64,000 nt of DNA from Dasypus novemcinctus (GCF_030445035.2 NC_080680.1:95299157-95363156), one strand, 5' to 3'; numbered from the stretch's first letter, positions 46,325 through 58,264 are shown. A program made the numbers and translations. The notes: generated by a model from the sequence alone, not told the origin.

Positions 46325-48085
46325 GCTAAATTAGCCAAATGTTTTTGTAGGCCTTTCCGAACACCTGTAGCTCTATCTTCTGTTGTTTGAATAGGCACCA
46401 GGTTTATCTAAGTAACAGCAGACAGCACCTGACAGATACGAACACTAAGCTTACATACTGTACTGAAAAAGCCTAATCTTGGTACATGTCCTTGCTGTAG
46501 GTGTACTATCTGATGCACATAAAAGCCAATCTAGTTCGTATTCTTTAAGGACATGAGAGTTTACTTTACTTTGGTTCTCATTCTAACCAGTGAACACTAA
46601 CTTTTTGTTTATAGTGATACTCTTTTTGAAAAATCCTGTAACGTTGATGGTAAAGGGAGCCCATTAATTCCATCACATGTAGTGCATCTGCAGATTACCG
46701 AATGACAGATACATTGCAGGCTGAAAGGAAAAGTCCTATTTAATGACCTAGTAAGGAAAGTTTCAAAAAACATGCACGAATTGGGATCTTTGTAATATTC
46801 CAAAAATCCTGTTACAGTGGCAAAGAGAAACACACACAGGTCATGGGCATCAAAACTGAAGTTGTGATTCCACTGTTCAATGTGGGCATGCAATGATCTG
46901 TTGTAGTGACAGAAGCTCATAGAGAAGAGGTAAGCCTCTTGCACAGAGTCTCTGAGCAAAAATGTACCTTCAGGTTTCCGTTCAAGAAAGTCTTCTGCTT
47001 CATATCAGTCCATCACTCCCCTTTCATCAAATGGCATTTTTGGACTAAATTTGAACCAGCAGGAAAGGGGCATTTCTCAAGCATTAATTAAGAAAGACGT
47101 AATTTTCTTTTATTAGAAAAGAGGCGTTTTGACTGCTTGTTATAAGTTCTCACGAGAAAACAACCCAACAGTATTCTATACCTTTGTCTCAGAGAGCGAC
47201 CACCTATGCCATATAGTCTTTCTCTACTTTGAAGTCCATTTTGAGTTCTACCAAACTTTTACCAGTATCCAATGAACTTTGTGTCTTTGTAGAACAGGAA
47301 TGTTTTTTCCTCCCACCCCATGGAGCATGTGGAGAATAGGAGGCTCTTCGTGTGCAAGTCTTGTTCCTCGGGTGACACACAAATCATTACCCTTTTCAAC
47401 GCTTATTTCAACAATCTGAGAGATTTCAGTGGCACAGTTTTGGTTTCTCCTTGAAGAAATCTTTGATGGGCTTAATCCCAGTTGTAAGACAACAGTTTCT
47501 CTTAAGGGACTGCTTTGTTGCTGAGGAGTTGAGTCTCCTATACAGATAGATGCTCTTCTCTTTGACAGACAGACATCTGTTGGGAGTTCCTGTCCGTATT
47601 TTCACTTTGGCTTCCTCTCTCATGACTGAAGTATGGTATTTGAAGTTATTCCACATTTTCCCCACTTTATCCATTGATTATAATATCGGTCTGGGCGTTT
47701 GGGGCGGCCTCATCCAGAGGCACTGGCGGCCAAGCAGGACCTGTCCAGATGGAGCAATCACGGAGAGGGTGAATCCATCGGTGCCCTGGATTGGGTCCCC
47801 TCTAACTGCCAGAACCAACCAAGTCTCCTTTCCTCGGAACAGAGGCCAGAGACCCCAGCTCTGCCGGATTCCTCCGCCAGCCTCCCACCCTTTCCCCTGG
47901 CACACTCGCCCCCCACCCCCCACCACCCCCCAGTCCCCACTGGAATGGTAAATACCTCGTGTACTTTCAGAAAGAATTTAAGTTGACTCCGAGGTGGAGG
48001 AGTCAACGGTGAGATCTTCCCAACATCCAAGGTGCGTTATTCACACACTGTGTTTAGGGTATCTCCCTAAGAGGCTCTTTTTTTC
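46325..48085 (-). pseudogene. SOCS5: Processed pseudogene of SOCS5 (suppressor of cytokine signaling 5)
   Basis: On the minus strand ATG at 47674 begins MDKVGKMWNNFKY, the SOCS5 start, with no introns. Stretches of the N-terminal region follow ([34 protein letters not shown]). Then come the SH2 domain ([36 protein letters not shown]) and the SOCS box, ending with the SOCS5-like YHYKQKV at about 46593-46613 and stops near 46561. There are several frameshifts and stops. About 490 bp of coding sequence is missing, mainly just before the SH2 domain, so the region is about 1.1 kb against 1.6 kb in the gene. A GC-rich 5'UTR extends to about 48085. SOCS5 itself dampens cytokine-receptor signaling; this copy cannot encode it. 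Confidence 0.88.
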
Positions 48086-48094
48086 TTAGAAACA

Positions 48095-48290
48095 AATGCA
48101 GCAGTGCTCCAAAATTTATTCATCAAATGCAATGAAAGTACCACATTGATGAAAGAGGTTGTTGATGTGGGAGGAGTGGAGGTGGGGTGGGCTGTGGGGT
48201 ATATGGGATCCTTATATTTTTTAATGTAACATTTTGTGCAATCTATGTATCTTAAAAAAAAAAGACAATAAAAATTTTTCTAAATAAAAA
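48095..48290 (+). mobile_element. Very short L1 3' end
   Basis: It contains the L1 3'UTR wording 'gcagtgctccaaaatttatt', 'gaaagaggttgttgatgtg', a G-rich stretch, 'tttttaatgtaacatt' and an A-rich tail. It matches 46117-46275 with clear divergence. Confidence 0.7.
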
Positions 48291-49285
48291 AGAAATATTA
48301 GTATATGCTATAGCATGTAGACTTTAGTACTCTCCATGGAGTTTAGGATTGTTTCACATATATTACTTATACGTATATTGTCAAATAACTATTTGATAAT
48401 ACCTCTTCAAATAAAAATCTATAACTATGAAGGCAAACAAAACAAAACAAAACAAAAACAACCAAAAAACAAGAGTAAAGCAAGTGCTTAAATGAGCAAG
48501 ACTGTACATTGAAATGACATATACTACTTGCTCCCCCTTATGTTCATTTTGTGGTCTGTGTTCTTGGTTTCTTTCTGTGCTAGGAGGGTAACCTTAGCTT
48601 TGAGACAGTGGCCAAAGCATCAGGGCTTAGAATGGTGGTGAAAGAAAAATAGGAAAAAATAAATAGGTGAGGTGAATTAAGAATCTGTGTACAGAGATTA
48701 TGAGAGAAGAAACGTCTTAAAACCCATCACAAGTATATTAGAAAAGGCATTTTCATGGTTAAGAGCTTGAATTTGGGTGTCACACTGACCCCTGGCAGTC
48801 TAGGACATATGGCGGCTCTGTTCAGTAAGGTCGTCCAGACCCAGATCCTTCTGGCTTAGTTCTCTGTCATTCCCATGGTGTTGGCCTTGTTTGCATGGTT
48901 GAACCTGGGTTATCAAGACTGTGTCTATATTCTAACCCAAAGAAAGAAGCAAAGAAAATAGTTGAGGGGAAAACAATTTCCTTCTAAGTGAGTGAAGCGA
49001 ACCTTACTTCCACTCACATGCCAAAGGTGAAAACAAAACATCACATAACCACATCTAAATGCAAGAGGAGATGGGAAAACGGAGTCTCTAGTTGTGCCCA
49101 GTTGAAACTGGTAATTCTATTAATAGTAAAGAAGAAGGAACCTGTAGATAATAAGGAATAATTGACAGTTTTTGCTACAAACCTTTTTCCACTTTTAGCA
49201 AGGCAGAAAATTCCTTGCTTTCACCTCTGAGTCTCTGAGCTATTCAGCTCTGTGTGTCCTTTCTGTACAATCCCCAGTCAAAGGA
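48291..49285. other. Unique sequence, no gene
   Basis: Nothing recognised except a short (aaaac)n run near 48440. Confidence 0.45.
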
Positions 49286-50681
49286 TATTAGGGTTCTCTA
49301 GGGAAACAGAGCCAAAAATAGATACAGATACAGACATATATATTGTCCAAATATTGTGGGATTTTTATAGCAATTGGCTCATGCAGTTGTTGGGATGGGC
49401 AAGTGCAATTCTGTATGGCAGGCCACAAGTGGGCAACTCCAATAAAGGTTTTTGGTGAATTCCCCAGGAACAGCTGGCTGGCTGAAGTAGAGATGGAAAC
49501 TCTCCCTTCTCACTGCTGAAATCATCACGCTTTTAAGGCCTTCAACTGATTGGATGACACTGCTCTCATTGTTGAAAGCAGTTTCCTCAGTTGATTGTAG
49601 ATGTAATTGCGGTCACCCCTCGGGCTGAAGTGTGGTTTGCTGGCCCAGTGGGGGAGCAGCCGCGGCAGGCCAAGCTGCTGCCCCCATAATAGGGTGGCTG
49701 GTCGGACTCACCGCCACCCCTGAAGGGAGCTCGGCATGGGCGCAGAGTGCCCTCGGGTCTCCCCTTCTCGGCAGCCATGCTTCTGCAGCCGCCCCTCCTC
49801 CCGGATGGCGCCACGCGATGCCTGTGGGGCGGCACCCTTCTTCTTCTTTCTCCCTGCACAGGCGCAGGGCGGAAAATTCCAGTCTGCCCTTTTCCCCTCC
49901 CCCGACAGCAGCAACAGCCAGGCGTGGGCGGAAAAATCCAGTCTGCCCTTTTCCCCTCCCCCGAGAGCAGCAACAGCCAGGCGTGGACGGGAAACTCAAG
50001 TCTGCCCTCCACCCCAGCAACAGCAGCCACCAATCCCTAAACCCTGCCCCTTCCCCCAGCAACAGTGACAGCCAATCCCTAACCACCACCCCTCCCCCGT
50101 CCAGTACCGCCCACTGACCTTTCACCGGCAACCAATCAGAACAGGGCGTGGCTTCGACCAATCAGCCTTCCCCAGCCCCTATAAAACTGTTGCCTCTCCC
50201 TCAATAAAGTGGACTTGCGTGTTTACCTTGTCTCCGCGGTAGTTCTTCTGCCGTGTGCCCTCCAGTCCTGAGAGCCCCCGACAAGGGCCTGGCCTCCCTT
50301 GTCCCCAGTTCGTCGCCTGCTTCTCCAGGCGACCCCTTCGTCGCCTGCTTCTCCGGGCGACCCCGTCAGCTGAACCGCGCAAACCCTTGTGAGACCGATC
50401 CCTTGTCTGCTGCCGGACCGACCCCTCGTCCCAAGTGGGACCGACCCCTTGTCCCAAGCGGGACCGACGCCTCATCCAGAGCTGGACCGACCCCTCGTCC
50501 GCAGCCAGACCCCACCTCTACCGACTGAGCAAGCCGCCGCATGTAATCAGCCATAGATTCAATCATCTGATGATTTAAGCCCACAAAATGTCCTCAAAGT
50601 GAAAACTAGACTAATGGTTGCTTGACAGAACAACTGGGCACCAAAACCTGGCCAAGTTGACACATGAACTTAACCATCACA
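49286..50681 (+). repeat. MLT2-like ERVL LTR, split by a solo ERVK-type LTR
   Basis: The left part (49286-49607) begins near 'gggttctctagggaaacaga' and includes 'aaggccttcaactgattgga'. The right part (50542-50681) ends 'ccaagttgacacatgaact' and 'taaccatcaca'. Together they have the order of the ancient MLT2 LTR family. The intervening 934 bp is a younger solo LTR. Confidence 0.75.
49608..50541 (+). repeat. Solo LTR of the young betaretrovirus-like family
   Basis: It begins TGCGGTCACC and ends GCCGCCGCA. The perfect 6-bp duplication TGTAAT flanks it (49602-49607 and 50542-50547), the length expected for ERVK-type integrases. It is 934 bp because it has fewer copies of the 59-bp U3 repeat and of the 28-bp U5 repeat than the provirus LTRs. 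It also differs at scattered positions. An AATAAA signal lies near 50202. Homologous recombination between two LTRs of a provirus would leave exactly this structure. Confidence 0.9.
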
Positions 50682-52140
50682 CCCAACTTTTTTGAGGTTG
50701 CCAAATTTCAGACCCTCTTCAGTTTCATCTTCAAAGAAATAATTCTATAATCTTTCTGCATGGCCCATTAATTTTGCCATATTTCTGTAAATGTTCTCAA
50801 GAAGTTTTGCTATTCAAAGTGTGGTCTAAGCACCACCAGCATTTTGGGATCTTGTTAGAATAGCACAGTCTCAGACCCTCCCCAAGATCAACTGAATCAG
50901 AATGTGCTGTTTAACAAAATCCCAATTTGATTTATGCCCACATTAAACTCTGAAAAGCACTTCTCTTGGATGATGCAAACCTCAGGATAAGTTATTTAAG
51001 TTGACAACAAATGTTTAATTAAGATTGGACTGATCACTCTTCAATTTCCCCTACTATCAAGGAATGTGGCAGGAGGGTAAACACTATTCTCCCATTTCTT
51101 ACTAATATATACTTCATGCTGCTCCAAATAACAGCTGTATATCTGGAAATAGCTACCTCTAGTTGGGAGAAGGTAGAGGAACATATTTGTTCCACCTTAA
51201 ACTGTCTAACATCACCAACTACATAAAGAGAAAGATTCCACTCTCATAATCAACTACCTCCAAAGCGTTTTAACTGACCATACACAGTTAGACTTCAGTG
51301 TATGGCTTGATGGGGCAACAAGAGCAAAAGGAGACTGGAGTGTGTGAGGGCAGATGAAACCTTGGATGGGTAAATAACCAGATTTTAATCAGGTTCCAAA
51401 GGGAGTAACCACAGCCCAATGCTTGGTGTTCAATGGTGGAATGACATGATACCAGCATCCCTGTGAAAATGACCAAGGCACAAGTCTGGGCACCAGTTCC
51501 TGTGATTAGATACCAAGCACTGAAAGGTTAAATAGGAATTTGGTGTGCTTGTGGGTACACAAGGACTTCCCAAAGTGACAGGAATCAGGGAGCATTAGAG
51601 AGAGTCATGATGTGGTGTGGTCAGCAGGAGATGTATCTGCCCTGGAATTATCAATGTGGCTTTTGATCACTTCTCTAGTGATCAGTATGGGGATTTCATT
51701 TATTTTTAAAATTTATTTAATATATATTTATTAACAAGGTATTATGTTACAGAACTTGTGCTATGTGCTTGGGATATGTGTCCTGAAAGAACTTACAAAA
51801 GATTAGAGAGAGACTGTAAAGAAATAAGAGAAATGAAATGAAGTAAAGGATTTACAGATTTAGTTGTGGGGGTACAGAAAAGGTAAGATCAATCATCCTG
51901 GGGTAAGAGATTATGGAGATCATAAAAGGCTTCATAATTTAGGTGGTCATAAATTTATTGTCCAAATTAGGACAGCTTTAAGAGATAAAAGGGGCAATAT
52001 TTATAATTACACTAAGACAATAGGAGTAGATAGATCTTTCCTGCATCCATCTCATGTCCCAGAAATTAGTCACTTTAAAGAGATCAAAATGAAAACAGAG
52101 TTCAGAAGCCAAATCTAAAATACTGAAATCCTTTGTTGTT
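50682..52140. other. Unique or old repetitive sequence, no gene
   Basis: A segment near 51710-51840 ('ttattaacaaggtattatg', 'acttgtgctatgtgcttggg') reads like an ancient L2-type relic. The open frame 51864-52118 has no domain features. Nothing else was recognised. Confidence 0.45.
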
Positions 52141-52144
52141 GGTG

Positions 52145-52385
52145 TTATAAGGTAGTGGTTAAGAGGATAGACTCTGGAGCCAGATACTGTGAATTAGATT
52201 CCCAGCTTTGTCATTACTTGCTGTGTGATCTTAGATAATTATTTAACTACTCTGCCTCAATTACCCTTTAACAAAGAATGAAATAGTTTTAGTTTTGTTG
52301 TAAAGAACTGATGTGTAAAATATATGTAAAGTGGGACTCATAACAGTGACTGACTCACAGTAAGTAGCATATTTGTGTATTCTAT
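52145..52385 (+). repeat. MIR SINE followed by (TTA)n microsatellite
   Basis: The MIR core is clear: 'tagtggttaagaggatagac', 'tctggagccagatactgtga', then the 'cttgctgtgtgatctta' block. A (TTA/ATT)n run of about 30 bp follows at 52380-52410. Confidence 0.85.
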
Positions 52386-52410
52386 TATTATTATTATTAT
52401 TATTATTACC

Positions 52411-53098
52411 ACCCACAGCATACAGTGAAAAAAGAATGAGAGAAAGGGACAAAGAGCTGTTAAGTAAAGAACTGGATATCTTTCTATTTATATATCTAAA
52501 GGCTATTGATGAAATGAAAGTATGGCCAGGAATTAATCTGCCTCATTCTTTTTTTTTTTTTGACTGCATAGTAATTCATGGATTATTTGTATTGTATTTG
52601 ATTTCCTTCAAAATGCTGCATAAAAAAATACTCTTCAAACCTCAGTGGCTTATAACAACACACATTTAATTTTCACTCAAAAGTTTGCCAGTTGGAAAAA
52701 CAACTGTGCTTAAGAGTCTGGGTCAGGGTCAGGTCTGCTCCATGGGTCTCATATTCTGAGATGTGGGTTTAGGGACTGTAGCTGTCAGAGATAATCTTTC
52801 TCATGATGAAAGCAGGAGCTCAAGAGGGCAAACCAAATGATCCAATCTCATTCAAAACTTTTGATTGAAAGCAGCATATGTTATGCCTGTTCAAAAACTA
52901 CTGGCTAAGGCAAGTCATTTGATCAAGCGTAAGGTCAATGGGATAGAGACATATATTCTGCCCACAGTGAAGCTGTAGAAAGCACAGAAAAAAAAGGAAG
53001 AATTGTGAACAAATAATACAATCTGCCTAAATACCATACTCAATTAATCAAGCTCCTATTGGTATAACTGAAGATTGTTTCTAATTTTTAACTACTAC
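52411..53098. other. Old interspersed repeat relic, no gene
   Basis: The portion around 52630-52850 ('cctcagtggcttataacaac') has the wording of a common ancient mammalian repeat that I cannot name reliably. The rest appears unique. Confidence 0.4.
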
Positions 53099-53645
53099 TG
53101 TAGCAGTTTGATATGGTTATGAATTCCAAAAATAGATATTGGATTGTTTGTAGTCTGGTTTGTACCCGGGCATGATTAAGTTATGATTAGGGCTTTGATT
53201 GGGCCACATCATTAGGGCATGAGTCCCCACCAAGGGCATTTACAGATAAAAGGCATGGCAAAGGACAGAGTGGAGGGTTTTTGATGTTGGAGCTTGATGC
53301 TGAAACCTTAAGCTGGTGCCCTGGGAAGTAAGTTCACAGAGGAAAGAGAAGTCAGCCCCAGGAAAAGAGGAATGCTGAGCCCAGGAAGAAGCAAGCCCTA
53401 GGAAGAAAGGAACCTTGAACCCAGAGAAAAGCAAGCCCCTGGAAGGGAGGAACCCAGGAAGCCTGAACTCTCGCACACATCAGCAGCCATCTTGCTCCAA
53501 TACATGAAAATAGACTTTGGTGAGGGAAGTAACTTATGCTTTATGGCCTGGTATCTGTAAGCTCCTACCCCAAATGAATATCCTTTATAAAATCCAACTA
53601 ATTTCTGGTATTTTGCATCATCACCCCTTTGGCTGACTAATAGAA
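53099..53645 (+). repeat. LTR-like element, probably ERVL-type solo LTR
   Basis: It begins 'tgtagcagtttgatatgg' and ends 'cccctttggctgactaatag', with 'gtaagctcctaccccaaat' and 'cctttataaaatccaac' near the end. This end-pairing is that of an LTR of about 550 bp. It lacks a partner. Family assignment is by general wording only. Confidence 0.5.
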
Positions 53646-53974
53646 TTACCAACAATAGTATATTGAACATATATATATGTATATGTATAGACATATATGT
53701 AATATATATTAATTCATTAAGTATATTCATTCTGTGATATAAATTCCTAAAAGAGGAAGGTATCATCTAAATATAAAATTTTTAATAGAATTGCCAAATT
53801 TCTTTTCAAAAACCTTGTACTCATTGACTTTCATGTCCATTTCTCTACCCTAAGAAAGTTCTTTATGTAGGAACGGGGAGAGTCATAGAAGAGGCTACAG
53901 TACTAAAGGGTGAAGATAAGCAGATGGTAGAGAATAAAGGGGTTGTTCTTGTGAAATTGAAACTTAGCCTAGTA
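53646..53974. other. Unique sequence, no gene
   Basis: AT-rich with a short (TATG)n-like tract near 53668-53702. Nothing else was seen. Confidence 0.4.
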
Positions 53975-55630
53975 TTATTTATTGCCTAAGAGTTACCTCC
54001 TGAAAGCCTCTTTGTTGCTCAAATATGGCTTTTCTCTAAACCAAACTCAGCATATAAATGGCACTACCTTCTCCCCCGACTCTGCCCTGGTGTGGAACAT
54101 GACTCCCAGGGATGAGCCTCCCTGGCACTGAGGGATTATTAACAAATGCCAAATAGCAATGCATTTGGAAAAAGACCTTGACCAAAAGGGGGAAACATTG
54201 AATACAAGTGAATTTTTATGGCTAAGAGATTTCAAAGTGATTTGGGAGGTTATTCCAGGGGTTAGACTTATGTACATTTCAGCAGGATTTCTTTGACTGC
54301 CACACTAAACAGTGCCTCATACAGGGGGGTTCCTGAGGGCTCTATAGACAGTTGGACACTATAGGCATGGCAGGCAATCTCAGGAATTTGACACCCTGTC
54401 AATGGGCCTTACTTTGGAATATATGCTCCCCAATGTAACAGAGTTAGACTCACTTATAATTTCCCTACACATGGCTCTTCTGCCTCTTTTATATTTGTAC
54501 CAATAATTAGTACTGTACTCATTAATTATATGTCTCAGAGACTTAAATCTTCATTTGCTCATATGCTATTTGAAACCTAAATCTCAGCAGAGCTGCAACA
54601 CCTACTCTCCAGTTCATTGGAATCACCCAGGACAACTAACAAAAGAATGAAAAGGATGATGATGGACAATGCCCATACCAAAAAACAGAGAGTATCTATA
54701 ATTGCCAGCAAGACAGCTCCATCCATCTGCTGCATGGGTTCTAACCCCTCTTTCAGTCAGAAGAAGAGTGGGTATCACCATCCTAAAATTCTCAATATTG
54801 AGGAATAAACAAACATAAAGGAGGAATGCAACTATGGACGAAAGTAGACATTATTCTAGTAATGGAAGAACTTGTATCATTGATATAAAGACAGTGGCCA
54901 TCAGAAGTTCTGAGGGGAGGGAGAGGGAAGAATAGGTGTCATATAGGGCATTTTTGGGACACTGAAATTGTCCTGCATGGCATTGCAATGACAGATACAG
55001 TCCATTATACATTTTGTCAAAACCTGTAAGATTGTGTGGTACAAAGCATAAACCAGAATGTAAACTATAGACCATGGTTAGTAGCAATGCTTCAATATGC
55101 GTTCATCCACTGTAACAAACAAACCACACTAATGAAAGATGTTGTTAATGGGGGCAAGTGTAGAAGGGGGAGAGGGTTGAGTATAACATTTTATATATAT
55201 ATATGTTTTTTAAAGATTTCTTTATTTACCTCCCTTGTTGTTTGCGCTTGCTGTCTGCTCTCTGTGTTCATTCACTTGTGCTCTCTTGCTCTCTGGGTCT
55301 GCCCGTCTTCTCTTTAGGAGGCACTGGGAACCAAACCTGGGACCTCCGATGTGGGAGAGAGACACTCAGTCACTTGAAACACCTCCTACTCCCTGCTTTG
55401 TTGTCTCTCTCACTATGTTTCTTCTTTGTGTCCCCTTGTTGCATCATCTTGTTGTGTTAACTTGCTGTCTGTCATGCCAGTTTCCTCTCTTGCTCATCTT
55501 CTCCAGGAGGCACCAGGAACTGAACCCAGAACCTCCCATGTATTAGGCAGGAACTTAACTGCTTGAGCCATATCCACTTCCCTCCCCTATGTATTTGATA
55601 TAACATTTATTTAATCTAAAGCCTCTTTAA
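53975..55630 (+). mobile_element. Old L1 3'UTR, split by a DAS SINE
   Basis: It is colinear with 37330-38580 but much more diverged ('taagagttacctcctgaaag', 'gatgagcctccctggcactg', 'actaatgaaagatgttgtta'). The tail resumes after the SINE at about 55584 ('tctaaagcctctttaaaaat') and ends in an A-rich run. Confidence 0.7.
55205..55583 (-). repeat. DAS SINE, minus strand, inserted in the old L1 3'UTR
   Basis: The A-tail complement 'ttttttaaagatttctttat' comes first, then body blocks ('gctgtctgctctctgtgttc'). The tRNA-like head is seen in reverse ('ggaactgaacccagaacctc', 'gagccatatccacttccc'). Confidence 0.8.
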
Positions 55631-57202
55631 AAATAAAAAAAGATAGACATATAAATCAATGGAATAAAACTGAGAAATAAACCCTCACATTTACATTCAG
55701 AAAAAAAGAATAAAGGGGACCAGTAATGGAGATGTTACCTAGAGACATACAGAGGGGAAAGGTGGGGCAGGGAGCAAGGAAATAGGAAGAAAGAGGTAAT
55801 AGTGGAGTCCAAAAGGAAAATATTGGGTATCTATGAATAATTTAGGGCAATGTGAAGAATAACTAGAATTAACTAACCCAAAGTTGATATTATTTCCTTG
55901 TTATTAGAATTTTATATAATAAGTGTCAGGGCCTCCTTTAACTTGAGAGAATTTGTTAACCTGGTAAAGCCAAAGACTTAGGGAGTGTAGCTTTTCAAAC
56001 CCATTTCAAAGGTGTAAATTTTGACTAAGATCTATTTATAGGTTATAAAAAAACCCTTCCTCTAGTACAACATGATGCAGAATTACCACAATTTTAGCTC
56101 CTTCTCAACTCAGTGTCAAAATCAATCACTCTATAATAGAAATTTTATCCAGACAAATGGAATAAATCAGTCTGCACTTGCAACTTCTGCCCCATGTCCT
56201 GAGAGGCCCTTCTCACCTTTTCCTTTTGATCCTACACCCATAAGTACCAGAGAATATACATTTTAATAGATATCTTTGCTCCATGCCTAGTATTGATTTG
56301 TCAGCAGATAAATATCCAGAATCACATTAATTCTACATGCCAACTACAGAAAAGATCAGGGTCATACTGAGACTAAAGAAGTTCAAGTTATCTCTGAATG
56401 GCACAGGTAAAGAAGGTTAAGGAAGTGTAAGTTGGTGAGCTATGACAGTTCAGAATCCTGGGACATATATAACTCCTGACCCCATATGGTAGATAATTGT
56501 AATTATGTGGATGCCCCAATACCTGAACCCTCTTCTCACACTGGAGTAGGTCCCTATCTCATTTGTCTCGGTAGGAGGAAGAACCTCCCTCTAACTTATA
56601 GAAATGAAAAGCGCCAGAATTGTTTATCTCATTTTCCCTGAAAGCTGGAGCATTGACAAGTGACCAGGACTTGGCCAGTTAGATCCACCACCTCATTTTG
56701 AATCTAGAGGTAGTGGTATGAAGAATGAGAATTCTTTCTGGAAAACTTCACATATGGTTTATAGGCCTCTGAGGGCTATGCCCAGTGACTCTTGCTGTCT
56801 GTGTTGGTGGGGGTATACAAGCTCTAATGAATAGAGTTTGGTGGTTGCAAAGGTGCTCTCACCAAACTTGTTCTGGGGTATGATTTTGATTGTGGTTCTA
56901 ACTATATGACTTTTCTCCTTTTTAATTTTTGAGCCTGGTTTCTTAGCTTTCTTGGCAATTCATGGACTCCACAATATACTTTGGTCTAGAGAACTCTCTC
57001 AATTATAGTTAAAACCATATTAATGACTTTTGTTTTATGTGCCTTAGTTTTAAGGGATATCTTAGGACAAAATCTCATGAGAAAATTTGTGATATGTACT
57101 TTGTTTAGATATTTATGGAACATTCAAAAGGAAGCACATCTATAAGGGGTAAAAATGTGTCTCCAGAATCACAGAGAAAACTTGGAACTGTGTTTTAGGG
57201 TT
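55631..57202. other. Unique sequence, 3' flank of OR1Q1, no gene
   Basis: Open frames here are short and featureless. The stretch 56500-56900 may be an old repeat but I cannot name it. Confidence 0.45.
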
Positions 57203-58147
57203 TTATCTAATGAAAGAAGTTGATATTCTGCTCATCCATTTCCTGAAGGCTCTCTTGGCATCCCCATTCCTTAGGCTGTAGATGAAGGGGTTCAGCATGG
57301 GGGTTACCACTGTGTACATGACAGTCACAATGCGATCTTTGCTTACTGAATAGCTGGAAAGGGGCCGGAAGTAGACCCATGTGAGAGTGCCATAGAATAT
57401 AGCAACCACAGTCAGATGGGAGCCACAGGCAGAAAAAGTTTTCCACTTGCCCTTGGCAGAGGGGATCCGGAGGACTACAGAAATGATGCAGACATAGGAA
57501 GCAATGATGAAGGCCATTGCTCCATTGATGATAATAACACCTTCTGTGTGAATCATCAGAGTGTTGAGGTGGGTGCTGGAACAGGAGATCTTCATCAGAG
57601 GGTAGAGGTCACAGAAGAAGTGGGGGATCCTGTTTTCTTTACAGAAGATCAGGCGACCCATGAGAAGGGTGTGTAGCAGGGCATGGAGGTGGGAGAGGAC
57701 ATGGCACACAACCACTAGCTGTGCACAAAGAATTCTGGTCAGAATCATTGAGTAGTGGAAAGGGTGGCAGATGGCTATGTACCTGTCATAAGCCATTACA
57801 GCCAGGAGGAAGTTTTCCATGGCTGCAAAACAAATGAATAAATAAGTCTGGACTAAGCAGCCCATGTAGGAAATGGCCTTTGTAGGAGAGAAAATGTTTT
57901 GCAGCATCTTAGGGACTGTGGTGGATGTGAAGCAGATATCTGCCAAGGCCAAGTTACTGAGGAAGATGTACATGGGGGTTTGAAGCTGTGGAGCAGAGAT
58001 AATTAATGTGATGATGGCAAAGTTGCCAGAAATGTTGACTGCATACATGAGTATAAAAAGAAGGAAGAGTGGGATCTGCTCATCTGGGCTGGTAGAAATG
58101 CCCAAGAGAACAAAATGGGATACACTGGTCCAGTTGGATTTGTCCAT
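57203..58147 (-). CDS. OR1Q1: Olfactory receptor OR1Q1 orthologue, intact
   Basis: This is a 314-residue class II odorant receptor. Starting MDKSNWTSVSHFVLLGIST and ending RKWMSRISTSFIR, it follows human OR1Q1 as I remember it almost throughout. Landmarks: glycosylation site N5-W-T, GN in helix 1, PMYIFLSNLALADICF in helix 2, MAYDRYIAICHPFHYS after helix 3, SY in helix 5, KTFSACGSHLTVV in helix 6 and PMLNPFIYSLRNGD in helix 7. The ATG at 58147 is chosen because the usual OR1Q1 start is there and a splice acceptor (ttatggcaacag) abuts it. An in-frame extension to 58216 adds only intron-like hydrophobic codons. It fixes the window to the OR1 cluster of human 9q33. Confidence 0.95.
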   Translation of the reverse strand: MDKSNWTSVSHFVLLGISTSPDEQIPLFLLFILMYAVNISGNFAIITLIISAPQLQTPMYIFLSNLALADICFTSTTVPKMLQNIFSPTKAISYMGCLVQTYLFICFAAMENFLLAVMAYDRYIAICHPFHYSMILTRILCAQLVVVCHVLSHLHALLHTLLMGRLIFCKENRIPHFFCDLYPLMKISCSSTHLNTLMIHTEGVIIINGAMAFIIASYVCIISVVLRIPSAKGKWKTFSACGSHLTVVAIFYGTLTWVYFRPLSSYSVSKDRIVTVMYTVVTPMLNPFIYSLRNGDAKRAFRKWMSRISTSFIR

Positions 58148-58165
58148 CTGTTGCCATAAGAAAAG
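58148..58165 (-). promoter_or_regulatory. Predicted splice acceptor directly before the OR1Q1 start codon
   Basis: On the minus strand a pyrimidine-rich run followed by 'ttatggcaacag' ends at the base before ATG 58147. This is the common layout in which the coding exon begins at or near the start codon. Confidence 0.55.
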
Positions 58166-58264
58166 AAGGATAATTTGTATTATTAAATGCTGTTCAAATG
58201 CCATTTCCACCATCAAAGGAAAAGAAAGGTCTATCTACAAGGCACTAGTACGTGTCTTACCTAC

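Noticed and set aside
46609-46959. Functional SH2 protein gene on the minus strand
   Set aside because: It is one frame of the SOCS5 retrocopy, with frameshifts on both sides and no upstream exons.
57416-57676. 86-codon plus-strand frame opposite OR1Q1
   Set aside because: It is an antisense shadow of the receptor and has no independent support.
58148-58216. N-terminal extension of OR1Q1 by 23 residues
   Set aside because: A splice acceptor abuts ATG 58147, and known OR1Q1 proteins start at the MD..NWTS position. The extension reads like intron.
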